DNA of 64,000 nucleotides, taken from NCBI RefSeq assembly GCF_020905335.1, contig NZ_JAJJMN010000001.1, positions 3,038,001 through 3,102,000 on the forward strand, in the 5' to 3' direction. Every line of letters begins with the position of its first letter. Position 1 is the stretch's first letter. Below, in pieces: positions 1 through 7,614 of this stretch. The position numbers and the translations under genes were made by a program. This DNA is from Flavobacterium lipolyticum. GTDB lineage: Bacteria > Bacteroidota > Bacteroidia > Flavobacteriales > Flavobacteriaceae. A model generated the notes under the pieces. The model had not been told where the DNA came from, made no database searches, and saw only the letters and a list, made by a program, of their open reading frames with translations.

Positions 1-173
1 TAATAATTCTTGGGCTTTGATAAAGAGTAGACATTGGTTATATTTAAGATAAATAATTTAGAAGTTGTTTGCTAAAATTATGAGCAGATTTGTTTTTGTA
101 CATACAGTCAAATTTACAGAAAATAAAGAGAGAAAACTTCTCGATTTTTAAAATGTTTAATGATTTTGCACAA
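1..173. other. Intergenic stretch without a recognisable gene
   Basis: No convincing reading frame or RNA is visible. The sequence is AT-rich and leads into the first copy of the ~210-bp island repeat. It may be the tail of a preceding cassette whose gene lies outside the window. Confidence 0.5.
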
Positions 174-381
174 TCCCACTCTCCAAAAAGTTCCTTATGA
201 GAAGCTGTACGAATGTCTCTGACTTCGCACCCGCAAAGTGATTAAGTTTTCTTGTAGAAGATGTAATTTGGAAATGACTATTAATACATAGAGAATTAAG
301 AAAAGTCGGGAGACTTATACGGTTTAAGGTTTATGAGAACTAAAGTTAAAAACGCAAAGTCAGGAGACTTTGCGTAGCTGG
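174..381 (+). repeat. Island repeat, copy 1 (~210 bp)
   Basis: First of four near-identical copies (others at 2322-2536, 5103-5328, 6682-6891). It opens with TCCCACT and contains the conserved strings CTCTGACTTCGCACC and GATTAAGTTTTCTTGTAGAAG. It ends with a perfect hairpin at 353-374 (arms CGCAAAGTC and GACTTTGCG, loop AGGA). In this copy the left end TCCCACT is complementary to AGTGGGA at 471-477, while other copies have TCCCGCT with AGCGGGA, so the ends covary. Confidence 0.85.
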
Positions 382-485
382 TAATTTGGTTAATTTAAAT
401 ATGATTTTGTATTTGGAAGATTTGGTAAATCCGAAGAATAGGCTTAATTTAGTCCCAAACTCGCTGTAGTAGTGGGACGTTAGGC
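382..485 (+). other. attC-like right arm with core CGTTAGGC
   Basis: This block shares a TTTGTATTTGG...GATTTGG...TTTAATTTAGTCCCAAAC...CGCTGTAGTA sequence with 1752-1840. It ends in CGTTAGGC at 478-485, which fits the integron R' core consensus GTTRRRY. The first gene of the island starts 22 bases later, as expected for a cassette. Assignment as a recombination site is inference; no integrase is present in the window. Confidence 0.4.
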
Positions 486-506
486 GACATTCACTTAAGA
501 AAGAAA

Positions 507-1115
507 TTGGACAATTCAAACAAAAAATTAATAACTCCAGAAGAAGTTGAAGTAAATCAAGTTTTCTTTGAGAAATGTGCTTTAGAGTATCGAGAACTTG
601 CTACCCAATTAATCTTTGAGTTAGAAGGGTTTTTAAAGATTGACATTTCAAATGAACTTCCCTATTTAGCTTTCGTCAAATATTGGCAGAAAAATGGACA
701 AGGTGGAAAAATGAATAACTGGAAATTCTTTTTTCATGGTTTTCACTGTAGCTTTGAGAATGTTGTTACAAATCAATATATTGAAGTTCCTATTGTCTTT
801 GGATTAGAATTTGGTGATCTAGACCCTTATTTCTTCACTCAATACATAAAATCGACTCCTGGATATTTTCCAATCCCACTAGTGATAAATGATAATTACA
901 AAGATGGTAAAACAATACTAGAGACAATGTTATCCATTGGTAAGTTTGAGAAAATTAATTCAAACTGGCCAAATCATTATGGAACTGTAGTAAAAAATAG
1001 ACCGGATAAAGTTGAAATAATCACATTTGAAAACCCATTAGAAAAGTCAAACGATAAAATAAAAGTTGAAAAAAAAGGAAAATTTGATCTCTGGAAACTT
1101 TTAAAATTAAAATAA
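507..1115 (+). CDS. DUF6896-like protein, possible immunity protein
   Basis: The protein has 202 residues, a TTG start and no signal peptide or membrane segment, so it is probably cytoplasmic. The middle (about residues 69-145) carries NWKFFFHGFHCSFEN, then EVPIVFGLEFGDLDPYFF. That pattern resembles the DUF6896 family, whose members often sit near polymorphic toxin or contact-dependent systems; this is recalled from the family, not measured. The C-terminus is lysine-rich. TTG was chosen because it follows the CGTTAGGC core by 22 bases and no in-frame ATG occurs until about residue 69, inside the conserved part. The gene lies alone between two attC-like sites, with no toxin partner nearby. Function is not established. 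Confidence 0.6.
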   Translation: MDNSNKKLITPEEVEVNQVFFEKCALEYRELATQLIFELEGFLKIDISNELPYLAFVKYWQKNGQGGKMNNWKFFFHGFHCSFENVVTNQYIEVPIVFGLEFGDLDPYFFTQYIKSTPGYFPIPLVINDNYKDGKTILETMLSIGKFEKINSNWPNHYGTVVKNRPDKVEIITFENPLEKSNDKIKVEKKGKFDLWKLLKLK

Positions 1116-1121
1116 AACATT

Positions 1122-1253
1122 GTATAACAGTGTTTTAGTGCCTTGTCTTGTTTTGTTTTTCTTGGAAAATACCTAGTTCATTCCTATTTTCGACTTTCGT
1201 ATAATATTTTTTACTAAATTGTCGCTATGGCATGAAGCCGCGGAACGTTATGC
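1122..1253 (+). other. attC-like site (GTATAAC ... CGTTATGC), 132 bp
   Basis: It starts 6 bases after the first gene's stop codon with GTATAACAG and ends with CGTTATGC at 1246-1253. The terminal seven bases are near inverse complements (GTATAAC against GCATAAC in reverse). The internal arms match poorly, so pairing is weaker than in the next site. The length equals that of the site at 1721-1852. Confidence 0.35.
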
Positions 1254-1720
1254 CTCAGTTAAAAAACCGAACTAAACCAAAACATTATAAATTAAGTTCA
1301 TTAAAAATATTGAAAGTACCTGCGTTAACTGACCACTAACGTAACAATTAATCAAAACCAGAGTAAGGCTTGTTGTTTTACTTTTGATTAATTGGTGAAT
1401 AACAAAGTGTTTATCGGAAACCGTAAAAGGTTGGTCGCTTACCGACAAAAAATAATCACATTTTATGTTGACAATTTTTGGAGTAAGCTTACTCCTGAGA
1501 GAAGTAAGGAAGTTTGTAAAGATTAAATTTGACATCACAATCAGATTTAAAAACTAACAAACCGAGCTGAAACTCTTAGGAGGAGTAAGCTCAATTTGAA
1601 CTTACACTAAAACTACTTTTAATATATTTCAAAGAACATTAAAAAATATTTTCTGCTTAATCAGTGTGGAAGCGAAACCGAAAATTGTAACCGAAAATAA
1701 TTGTAGCGAAATAACCGAAG
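1254..1720. other. Cassette-sized segment without a convincing gene
   Basis: This lies between two attC-like sites but has no credible plus-strand gene. The only longer frames are an 88-codon minus-strand frame at 1272-1538, with no recognisable family, and a start-less plus frame open from 1600 to a TAG at 1740-1742, which runs into the next site. It could be a decayed cassette, a non-coding cassette, or one carrying a reverse-strand promoter. Confidence 0.35.
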
Positions 1721-1852
1721 GCATAACAGCTACTACAGCGGATTAGGCTATAGGCTTTATGGAAAGTTGGTTTTGTATTTGGGATGATTTGGCAAATCCT
1801 AAAATAGGGTTTAATTTAGTCCCAAACCCGCTGTAGTACCAGAACGGTATGT
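1721..1852 (+). other. attC-like site with strong inverted arms, 132 bp
   Basis: The left end reads GCATAACAGCTACTACAGCGG. The right end contains CCCGCTGTAGTACCAG followed by CGGTATGT at 1845-1852. The arms CTACTACAGCGG and CCGCTGTAGTAC are nearly perfect inverse complements with an asymmetric spacer before the terminal box, the layout of an integron attC hairpin. The terminal box departs from the consensus by one base (GGTATG for GTTATG). The next gene starts 65 bases downstream. Confidence 0.45.
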
Positions 1853-1916
1853 GACAGTTAACCAAAAAACTGAGAATTCACAAAACTAACACAACCAAAA
1901 ACAATATAATTATTTT

Positions 1917-2321
1917 ATGAAAGCCAACTCAATATTTAAATTTAGTTTTATTATTTATCGTTTTATATTGATTGTAAGTATTCTACTTTTTATTATGGCA
2001 GAATTTTTAGTTGGAATGGGTGGTCATAATAGTGATCCAAATAATACAAATTATCTTTTTTATGTATTTGCAATAATCACTTCAATTCTTTTAACCGTTT
2101 ATAAGCAAACTGATATAACTAAATTTAGATTAAAAAAAACACTTCGCTATGGTAATATCTTTTTACTTATAGTGAGTATTGCCTATGTAATATATGAATT
2201 ATTCGAAATAATTGAAGAATACAGTTTTTTAACGGAAGAAACGATAACATTGTCATTGGTAATTTCATTTGCAACATTAAGTTTTATATTATTATATGGG
2301 CTATTTAAAGATAGAATTTAA
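1917..2321 (+). CDS. Small integral membrane protein, function unknown
   Basis: A 134-residue protein that appears to be almost entirely membrane-embedded. Hydrophobic segments lie at about residues 8-30, 47-62, 77-93 and 108-129, so four transmembrane helices are likely. Short polar loops include GGHNSDPNNTN and a lysine-rich KFRLKKTLR stretch. No family is recognised. Its stop codon lies inside ATTTAAC (2316-2322), which fits the attC R'' consensus RYYYAAC and directly abuts the second island repeat. A stop codon overlapping the site is common in integron cassettes. Codon use is AT-rich like the rest of the island. Confidence 0.65.
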   Translation: MKANSIFKFSFIIYRFILIVSILLFIMAEFLVGMGGHNSDPNNTNYLFYVFAIITSILLTVYKQTDITKFRLKKTLRYGNIFLLIVSIAYVIYELFEIIEEYSFLTEETITLSLVISFATLSFILLYGLFKDRI

Positions 2322-2536
2322 CCCCGCTCTCCGAAAAGTTCCTTATGAGAAGCTGTACGAATGTCTCTGACTTCGCACCCACAAAGTGATTAAGTTTTCT
2401 TGTAGAAGATGTAATTTGGAAATGACTATTAATACATAGAGAATTAAGAAAAGTCAGGAGACTTATGCTGGTTTAAAGTTTATTAGGACTAAAGGTTAAA
2501 AACGCAAAGTCAGGAGACTTTGCGTTAGTAGCGGGA
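2322..2536 (+). repeat. Island repeat, copy 2
   Basis: Begins CCCCGCTCTCCG directly after the stop codon of the membrane-protein gene and ends GCGTTAGTAGCGGGA. The CCCGCT and AGCGGG ends are complementary. The last 14 bases, GTTAGTAGCGGGAA at 2524-2537, are identical to the 3' edge of the initiator tRNA gene at 7646-7659. Confidence 0.85.
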
Positions 2537-2811
2537 AGCATTCAAATATCTAACCAGATTATCCAGGATTATTACAATATTTTAGCATGCACATCTTAAT
2601 TTTTTCTCTTTTTTTGTTTGTATAGCCAATCACACAAGTGCCAAAAAGCATCAATCAAATTAAAAGTCCTTTTGATGGTTTGTAGTGAAAAAAATATATA
2701 TTTGAAAATAAGTAATGTGTGAAATTTATCACACATATCTACTAAATGTGGATGAGTTTGTGTGGGTTTGTCATACATATATAAGTTACCACTAATTTTA
2801 AGGAAAAACTG
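2537..2811. other. Leader region of the Imm26-like gene, with palindrome
   Basis: No gene is supported. A palindrome ATGTGTG-N8-CACACAT lies at 2715-2736, about 75 bases upstream of the next start codon, and could be an operator or a weak hairpin. The rest is AT-rich. Confidence 0.4.
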
Positions 2812-3990
2812 ATGAAATTTGAATTAAACAATCACCAAAGGAAATATTTAGGTCTTGAAATTGTTCCTGATAATTGGGAAAAAGTAGAAATCACTAAAGA
2901 AATATTCGTCTATTTTGATGGCAATACAATCCGAAAAAAAATCAGTGTGGGTGATTATTCCTATCAAGAAATCAAATTAGAAGAAGAAACTGTAAATCGA
3001 ACAATATTATTACCTAAAACGAGCAGAGGAAAAGAGAAAAAATTAAACTTTTCTTCTCTAGAAGCTAGAAACGGAATTGGTATGTATTTTACTTTCAACA
3101 TTGCAGGAATTATTATAGGAAATCACTCAACAGAGAAAACATATTATTCTACAAGTTTTGAAAATATTAGATTTAAGAGTATTAAGGATTTGCCTCTTTG
3201 GTTAGACAATTATATATCAAATACAACCGAAAGTGATTTAAACGATTTACAAAAAATAGCAACCGAAGAAAGAAAACGAATAAATTTAAAAGAAGGTGAT
3301 TTTTTTATTTACAAAGTTGATAGGAGAAACTTCGGATTTGGTCGTTTAATTTGTGATATTAGAAAAATAAGAAAAAATCCAAATTTTAAAACAAATAAAA
3401 ATTATGGCTTCTCGAACTTGATGACACAACCTTTAGTTATTAAAATATATCATATCATTCAGAATTCGAAAGAAATAGATTTAACTTATTTGAAATTTTT
3501 GAAAAGTTTACCATCACAATATATTATGGACAATTTACTATATTATGGTGATTTTGAAATAATCGGAAACTTACCATTAGAAGATTGGGAAATAGATTTT
3601 CCAATTTCATATGCGAGAAGTATTTCTTATGGTGATTTTGATACTGTTTATTTACAGTATGGTAAAATATACAAAGAAACTAAAAGAGATAAATTTTATA
3701 AATACATTGAAATACCAAACCCAGATCCTAAAGGAGATTGGGATAAATGCTTAAAATTCAATCCATATAGAAATGAATCAATTCAATTTGGATTAGATTT
3801 TAATAAGTCAAGTTTACTACAAGCAATATCAGAAAATTCAAATCAATCATATTGGAATGAAGAATTTTATGGTCGTGATACTGATTTAAGAAATCCAATA
3901 AATAGGGAAATTAAAAAAGAAATATTTGATTTTTTTGAACTTGATTCAAATAAATTGTATTCAGAAAATCTACAAAAAAACGAGTGGTAA
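2812..3990 (+). CDS. Imm26-like (immunity 26) domain protein
   Basis: The protein has 392 residues, no signal peptide and no membrane helix. At about residues 158-190, NLKEGDFFIYKVD followed by FGFGRLI resembles the opening strands of the Imm26 immunity domain, whose usual form is GDxFxxPL..G.YGFGR. The N-terminal 150 residues and the C-terminal half (SYGDFDTVYLQYGKIYKE, then NPYRNESIQFGLDF) are not recognised. The family protects cells from polymorphic toxins; no toxin gene is adjacent, so this would be an orphan immunity gene. The stop codon overlaps an attC-like left end (GTGGTAACAGCTACAACGG). Confidence 0.6.
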   Translation: MKFELNNHQRKYLGLEIVPDNWEKVEITKEIFVYFDGNTIRKKISVGDYSYQEIKLEEETVNRTILLPKTSRGKEKKLNFSSLEARNGIGMYFTFNIAGIIIGNHSTEKTYYSTSFENIRFKSIKDLPLWLDNYISNTTESDLNDLQKIATEERKRINLKEGDFFIYKVDRRNFGFGRLICDIRKIRKNPNFKTNKNYGFSNLMTQPLVIKIYHIIQNSKEIDLTYLKFLKSLPSQYIMDNLLYYGDFEIIGNLPLEDWEIDFPISYARSISYGDFDTVYLQYGKIYKETKRDKFYKYIEIPNPDPKGDWDKCLKFNPYRNESIQFGLDFNKSSLLQAISENSNQSYWNEEFYGRDTDLRNPINREIKKEIFDFFELDSNKLYSENLQKNEW

Positions 3991-4074
3991 CAGCTACAAC
4001 GGAGAATTAAGAAAAGTCGGGAGACTTTAGGTAGTGGGGAGTAATCTTTTATATTATTTTCAAGGAAGTTATGC
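3984..4074 (+). repeat. Partial island repeat / attC-like remnant
   Basis: GTGGTAACAGCTACAACGG begins at the stop codon of the preceding gene. It is followed by the island-repeat fragment GAGAATTAAGAAAAGTCGGG and AGACTT, then GTTATGC at 4068-4074. This looks like a shortened version of the full sites elsewhere in the island. Confidence 0.5.
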
Positions 4075-4155
4075 ATGTAAGAATTGAAGGATAACATAAT
4101 TGCGTAAATTTGGGTATTAATAGCAAGGCTAAAAAAAAACAGGACTTTATAATTT

Positions 4156-5067
4156 ATGGATGAACCGATTAAAATTTTAGTTGAGAACTATTCACTAAGT
4201 GCTTATCAAGTTGCTTGGATCAGTATAATAGTTTCTATTCTTACCTTTTTTATAACTAATTGGTTTAAAAATTATTTTCAAAATAAACTTCTTCAGCGAA
4301 AATTAGAAATTGAACACAAATTCAATGAAGGTAAAAAAATAAAAGAAACTTTAGCTAAGTATAAAATTCATTTTATAAATGCTTGTGAAGATTTTAATCA
4401 TCGTTGTAAAAATTTGACCAAAAATCATCAAGAAAATTGGTTAAAAAGAGACAGAGACTATAACAACGAATATTATTATTATCATTCTTTTGTCTATAAA
4501 ACATTAGTGCTTTTCGCTTGGATCAAAAAGATTCAAAAAGAAATGATTTATTTAGATACAACAATAGCATCAAAAGAGGATTTAGAATTTGTAAAATTTC
4601 TAAATGTGTTTCCGGAAATTCTTTGTGATCTAGCTTTAATTGAAGGCGAAAAAGCTGATGGAAATAGAATGAAGGATCATTTCTTTAGAGTATATTTTGA
4701 ACAATGGTCTGATTGTGTAATTGAAAATGACAATCTAAAAACATATACTGTTTTTATTCAGGAGCTTCCAGAAAATCAACAAAATTTATCCATATTATTC
4801 AGATTTTTTGATGGTTTATCTCCTCTTGAAGATAGAAAGAGATGGGATAGATTGCATATGCTTCACTTAACAATAATTGTTTTTTTAAATAATTATGGCT
4901 ACGACTTTCAAAAAACAAGTAAGGAAAAAATGCGCGAGATAATTACTAAACCGAAAGTCTCTGCATATTTGAAAAATTATTTTATTTTTTTAGATAAATA
5001 CCTTTTATTAAAAAATAAAGAAGTTTTAAACCTTCAAAAAATAACGGAGGGATATATTTTAGAGTAG
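4156..5067 (+). CDS. Membrane-anchored protein of unknown function
   Basis: A 303-residue protein. One hydrophobic helix near the N-terminus (about residues 18-36, ending ITNWFKNYF) is followed by a charged, probably coiled-coil stretch at about 40-70. This suggests an N-terminal anchor with a large cytoplasmic helical domain. The remainder is rich in Lys, Glu, Asn, Tyr and Phe with no catalytic motif I can name. Similar one-helix-plus-soluble-domain layouts occur in phage-defence and immunity proteins, but that is only a topological analogy. It stands alone between island repeats. Confidence 0.55.
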   Translation: MDEPIKILVENYSLSAYQVAWISIIVSILTFFITNWFKNYFQNKLLQRKLEIEHKFNEGKKIKETLAKYKIHFINACEDFNHRCKNLTKNHQENWLKRDRDYNNEYYYYHSFVYKTLVLFAWIKKIQKEMIYLDTTIASKEDLEFVKFLNVFPEILCDLALIEGEKADGNRMKDHFFRVYFEQWSDCVIENDNLKTYTVFIQELPENQQNLSILFRFFDGLSPLEDRKRWDRLHMLHLTIIVFLNNYGYDFQKTSKEKMREIITKPKVSAYLKNYFIFLDKYLLLKNKEVLNLQKITEGYILE

Positions 5068-5102
5068 CCTAAAATATTCATACCGCCAACTTTAGTCAAT
5101 AT

Positions 5103-5328
5103 CCCGCTCTCCGAAAAGTTCCTTATGAGGAGCTGTGCGAATGTCTCTGACTTCGCACCTGTAAAGTGATTAAGTTTTCTTGTAGAAGATGTAATTTGGA
5201 AATAACCATTAATATAAAGAGAATTAAGAAAAGTCGGGAGACTTATACAGGTTTAAGGTTTATGAGAACTAAAGATTAAAAACGCAAAGTCAGGAGACTT
5301 TGCGTAGCGGGGTAGCGGGACGTTATGT
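5103..5328 (+). repeat. Island repeat, copy 3, ending in core CGTTATGT
   Basis: Starts TCCCGCTCTCCG and ends AGCGGGGTAGCGGGA followed by CGTTATGT (5321-5328). The ends TCCCGCT and AGCGGGA are exact inverse complements, covarying with the TCCCACT/AGTGGGA pair of copy 1. The internal hairpin with arms CGCAAAGTC and GACTTTGCG is intact. The next gene starts 34 bases after the core. Confidence 0.85.
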
Positions 5329-5361
5329 CCAATTATAAAAATAACAACATAATAACACATA

Positions 5362-6501
5362 ATGAAAATTAAGAACATTTTAGTAACACTCATTCTGACA
5401 ATTTTTAACTTGACAATTTTTGCTCAAGACAAACTAACTACAGAGCTAAAAACTTTATCTGACAATAAACAATTCGACAAAATTGTTGAGCAATACGCTT
5501 CTAAATCTAAAGACTACTCAGCAAAATCATTGTACTATATTGGACTAGCTTATTATATGAAAGAAGACGATAATAACTGTATTACGTTTATGAATTTCTC
5601 CATAGACAAAGATTCGAAAGATCCTGCGTCATTTTATATTAAGGCATCCACTTTAAATTATATGCAAAAATATGATGATGCTGTAAAAAGTTTTCAATCA
5701 GCAATTAATCTAAAATCGGATGATGCAGAGTTTTATAGCGGACTTGGAGATTCCTATTATAATTTAGAGAAAATAGACTTAGCACTAGAAGCATACAAAA
5801 AGGCGACGGAACAAAAGAATTGCCCCGATAGACCTTATTCGTTTATAGCTCAAATTTATTCTGACCAGAAAAATAACGATAGAGCTCTAGAGGCATTTTA
5901 TATAGCAAAATCAAAAATTGACAAAAAATCTAATTCATACATAAATGCATTATTTAATATTGGACTTCTTGAATCTCTAAAAGGTAACTATGAAAAAGCT
6001 GAACCCGCTTTTGTTGAACTTTTGCAATTAGATTCAGAAGACTATCACACTTATGCTAAACTTATTCAAATATATTACTATAGAAAAGAGTATGACAAAG
6101 CAAAACCATACAAAGACAAACTGTATGAAGCACACAAGAAAAAACAACTAAAAGACAATTTAAAAGATATGTTTTGTTTCGATCAATTCAAATGGAATGA
6201 CAAATTAATCCAAGCTTTCGAAAGATATGAAGAAGGTTCAAAAGACATATATAACAAACATTTGTTCTATGTTGTAAATCAAAACGATAAAGTTGAATAT
6301 AGAATTCAAACAGAATATTCTCCAATTTCAGTAGAGCAAGGTGGGGTAAAATATTTACTCTGCCGAACAAAAGGAGATACACATTCAACATTTAACATTG
6401 GTTTTAATGACAACTTAAAATATGATGATTTGAAGAAAAGTGTAATAGATATTCTTGAAGAAAAAGTTAAACCGACGGCAACTTCAAAACCTACTAAATA
6501 A
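5362..6501 (+). CDS. Exported TPR-repeat protein
   Basis: The protein has 379 residues. A signal peptide (KIKNILVTLILTIFNLTIFAQ) occupies about residues 1-22, so it is probably periplasmic. Tetratricopeptide-like helix pairs run from about residue 40 to 265, for example AKSLYYIGLAYYMKEDD, DAVKSFQSAINLKSDDAEFY and KAEPAFVELLQLDSEDYHTY. The last ~110 residues form a separate domain (VEYRIQTEYSPISVEQGGVKYL). TPR proteins scaffold protein interactions; the partner is unknown. The cassette-like position makes it accessory. It is followed by another attC-like left end at 6515. Confidence 0.7.
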   Translation: MKIKNILVTLILTIFNLTIFAQDKLTTELKTLSDNKQFDKIVEQYASKSKDYSAKSLYYIGLAYYMKEDDNNCITFMNFSIDKDSKDPASFYIKASTLNYMQKYDDAVKSFQSAINLKSDDAEFYSGLGDSYYNLEKIDLALEAYKKATEQKNCPDRPYSFIAQIYSDQKNNDRALEAFYIAKSKIDKKSNSYINALFNIGLLESLKGNYEKAEPAFVELLQLDSEDYHTYAKLIQIYYYRKEYDKAKPYKDKLYEAHKKKQLKDNLKDMFCFDQFKWNDKLIQAFERYEEGSKDIYNKHLFYVVNQNDKVEYRIQTEYSPISVEQGGVKYLLCRTKGDTHSTFNIGFNDNLKYDDLKKSVIDILEEKVKPTATSKPTK

Positions 6502-6514
6502 CGAGAATAACTGG

Positions 6515-6650
6515 GCATAACAGTTGCTACAACGGATTTTGGCAATAGGTTTAATGGAAAGATGGTTTTGCATTTGGGATGATTTGGTAAATGAAAAAAT
6601 AGATTGTTCAATCTCCCAGCTGGCTCGAGCGTCCCGTTCGTGAGCAAAAC
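6515..6650 (+). other. attC-like left arm, right arm missing
   Basis: GCATAACAGTTGCTACAACGG lies 14 bases after the preceding stop. It is followed by the GGTTTAATGGAAAG and TTTGGGATGATTTGG block shared with 1750-1790. The expected right arm and core are not present. Instead the sequence passes through an inverted repeat (GCTCGAGCG ... CGTGAGC, 6624-6646) into the copied terminator at 6651. The site therefore seems truncated. Confidence 0.4.
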
Positions 6651-6681
6651 AAAAAAGCTCCAGATTTCTCTGAAGCTTTGT
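6651..6681 (+). repeat. Copy of the tRNA-fMet downstream terminator
   Basis: This 31-base segment matches 7615-7645 with a single mismatch (AGCTCCAGA for AGCTTCAGA). The original lies directly beyond the 3' end of the initiator tRNA. The mismatch disturbs one pair of the hairpin arm. The duplicate is direct and about 960 bp apart, suggesting insertion or recombination beside the tRNA gene. Confidence 0.75.
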
Positions 6682-6891
6682 TCCCGCTCTCCGAAAAGTT
6701 CCTTATGAGGAGCTGTGCGAATGTCTCTGACTTCGCACCCGCAAAGTGATTAAGTTTTCTTGTAGAAGATGTAATTTGGAAACGACTACTAATATAAATA
6801 GAATTAAGAAAAGTCAGGAGATTTATACGGGTTTAAGGTTTATGAGAACTAAAAGTTAAAAACGTAAAGTCAGGAGACTTTGCGTAGCGGG
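6682..6891 (+). repeat. Island repeat, copy 4
   Basis: Begins TCCCGCTCTCCG and ends GCGTAGCGGG, with complementary ends. It fuses directly to the copied terminator, and its right end is not followed by a GTTATG-type core. The minus-strand XRE gene ends 26 bases beyond it. Confidence 0.85.
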
Positions 6892-6917
6892 TATTGTGAA
6901 TAAAATGTTATATGCTT

Positions 6918-7130
6918 TTAAAATTTAAATAATTCAATATAATCAATTTGTAATGCGTCACATACTTTTTCTAGAGTAGAAAGTGTCGCATTAGAATTTC
7001 CGTTTTCCAATCGGGACATATTGCTTTTCTCAAAATTGCATTTTGAGGCTAGTTCCTGTTGAGAAAAATTTTTCTGGATTCTGATTTCTTGAATTCGTTT
7101 TCCGACTTTTTGTTGTAATGAATGTTTCAA
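6918..7130 (-). CDS. Small XRE-family (HTH_3) transcriptional regulator
   Basis: A 70-residue protein consisting of one Cro/C1-type helix-turn-helix. VGKRIQEIRIQKNFSQQELASKC gives helices 1-2, and FEKSNMSRLENGNSNATLSTLEKVCDAL gives the recognition helix and the rest, ending IDYIELFKF. The first in-frame start is TTG at 7130; no ATG occurs before the HTH core. Its start is 3 bases from a perfect palindrome (7134-7155), and a second site with the same centre lies at 7184-7201, so autoregulation and control of the divergent gene are likely. Its size matches antitoxin-like or controller-type regulators. Confidence 0.85.
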   Translation of the reverse strand: MKHSLQQKVGKRIQEIRIQKNFSQQELASKCNFEKSNMSRLENGNSNATLSTLEKVCDALQIDYIELFKF

Positions 7131-7133
7131 AGT

Positions 7134-7155
7134 GAATTATCTTTTATGATAATTC
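7134..7155. promoter_or_regulatory. Operator 1 for the XRE regulator
   Basis: Perfect palindrome GAATTATC-N6-GATAATTC between the divergent XRE gene and the 107-aa gene. It shares the core TTATC-N6-GATAA with operator 2. Confidence 0.65.
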
Positions 7156-7166
7156 AAATTTTGTTA

Positions 7167-7174
7167 TATATTTG
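7167..7174 (+). promoter_or_regulatory. Putative -7 element TATATTTG
   Basis: Fits the Bacteroidota consensus TAnnTTTG and lies between the two operators, 55 bases upstream of the ATG at 7229. No clear TTG element is seen at the usual distance upstream, where operator 1 lies. Confidence 0.5.
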
Positions 7175-7183
7175 CGTAAACAG

Positions 7184-7201
7184 GTTATCTTATATGATAA
7201 C
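7184..7201. promoter_or_regulatory. Operator 2 for the XRE regulator
   Basis: Perfect palindrome GTTATC-N6-GATAAC, located 10 bases downstream of the -7 element and so near the expected transcription start. Binding here would block the rightward promoter. Confidence 0.65.
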
Positions 7202-7228
7202 TTTAAAAACTTAACAAAAAAATGTACG

Positions 7229-7552
7229 ATGAAAACAAATGAAAATAAAGATTTAGAGTATATCAAAAGATTAGCAGATGGTTATTTAAATACATTAAAA
7301 CCAATTAAAGACAAAACGGGGTATTATACCACTGAAATCAAAGTGCTGAATTACTCTGAATTAGGTTGTGTTATTGCAAACATGCTTAAATTATGCGTTT
7401 TAGCGTTGAATCAGGATGAGTGTAAAATTTCAGAAACGGTTAAACCATCGGCTATAGATGTGGGGATTATTTTAGAGGTAGCTTTGCAACTTTTTCCTAA
7501 TGATGAATTTGATTTGTTAAGCGAAATCAATGAAGTTCTTATTTCTAAATAA
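7229..7552 (+). CDS. Hypothetical 107-aa protein controlled with the XRE gene
   Basis: The ATG at 7229 is preferred over the upstream TTG at 7172, because the latter overlaps the promoter and operator 2. The soluble, acidic protein starts MKTNENKDLEYIKRLADGYL and ends DLLSEINEVLISK. It has a central hydrophobic helix (ELGCVIANMLKLCVLAL) and no recognised family. The divergent arrangement with an autoregulated XRE regulator suggests a two-gene module such as a controller with its effector, or an accessory of an integrated element. A toxin-antitoxin role is possible but unsupported by any motif. Confidence 0.6.
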   Translation: MKTNENKDLEYIKRLADGYLNTLKPIKDKTGYYTTEIKVLNYSELGCVIANMLKLCVLALNQDECKISETVKPSAIDVGIILEVALQLFPNDEFDLLSEINEVLISK

Positions 7553-7614
7553 GATTAAAAGTGCAAATGTGTAGTAAAAGTTGTGGAATGAAAAAGTTAG
7601 AAAGTGTGTAAAAT

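Noticed and set aside
1272..1538. An 88-codon minus-strand frame
   Set aside because: No recognisable domain, opposite in direction to all other cassette genes, and with a biased composition. I list the region as without a convincing gene.
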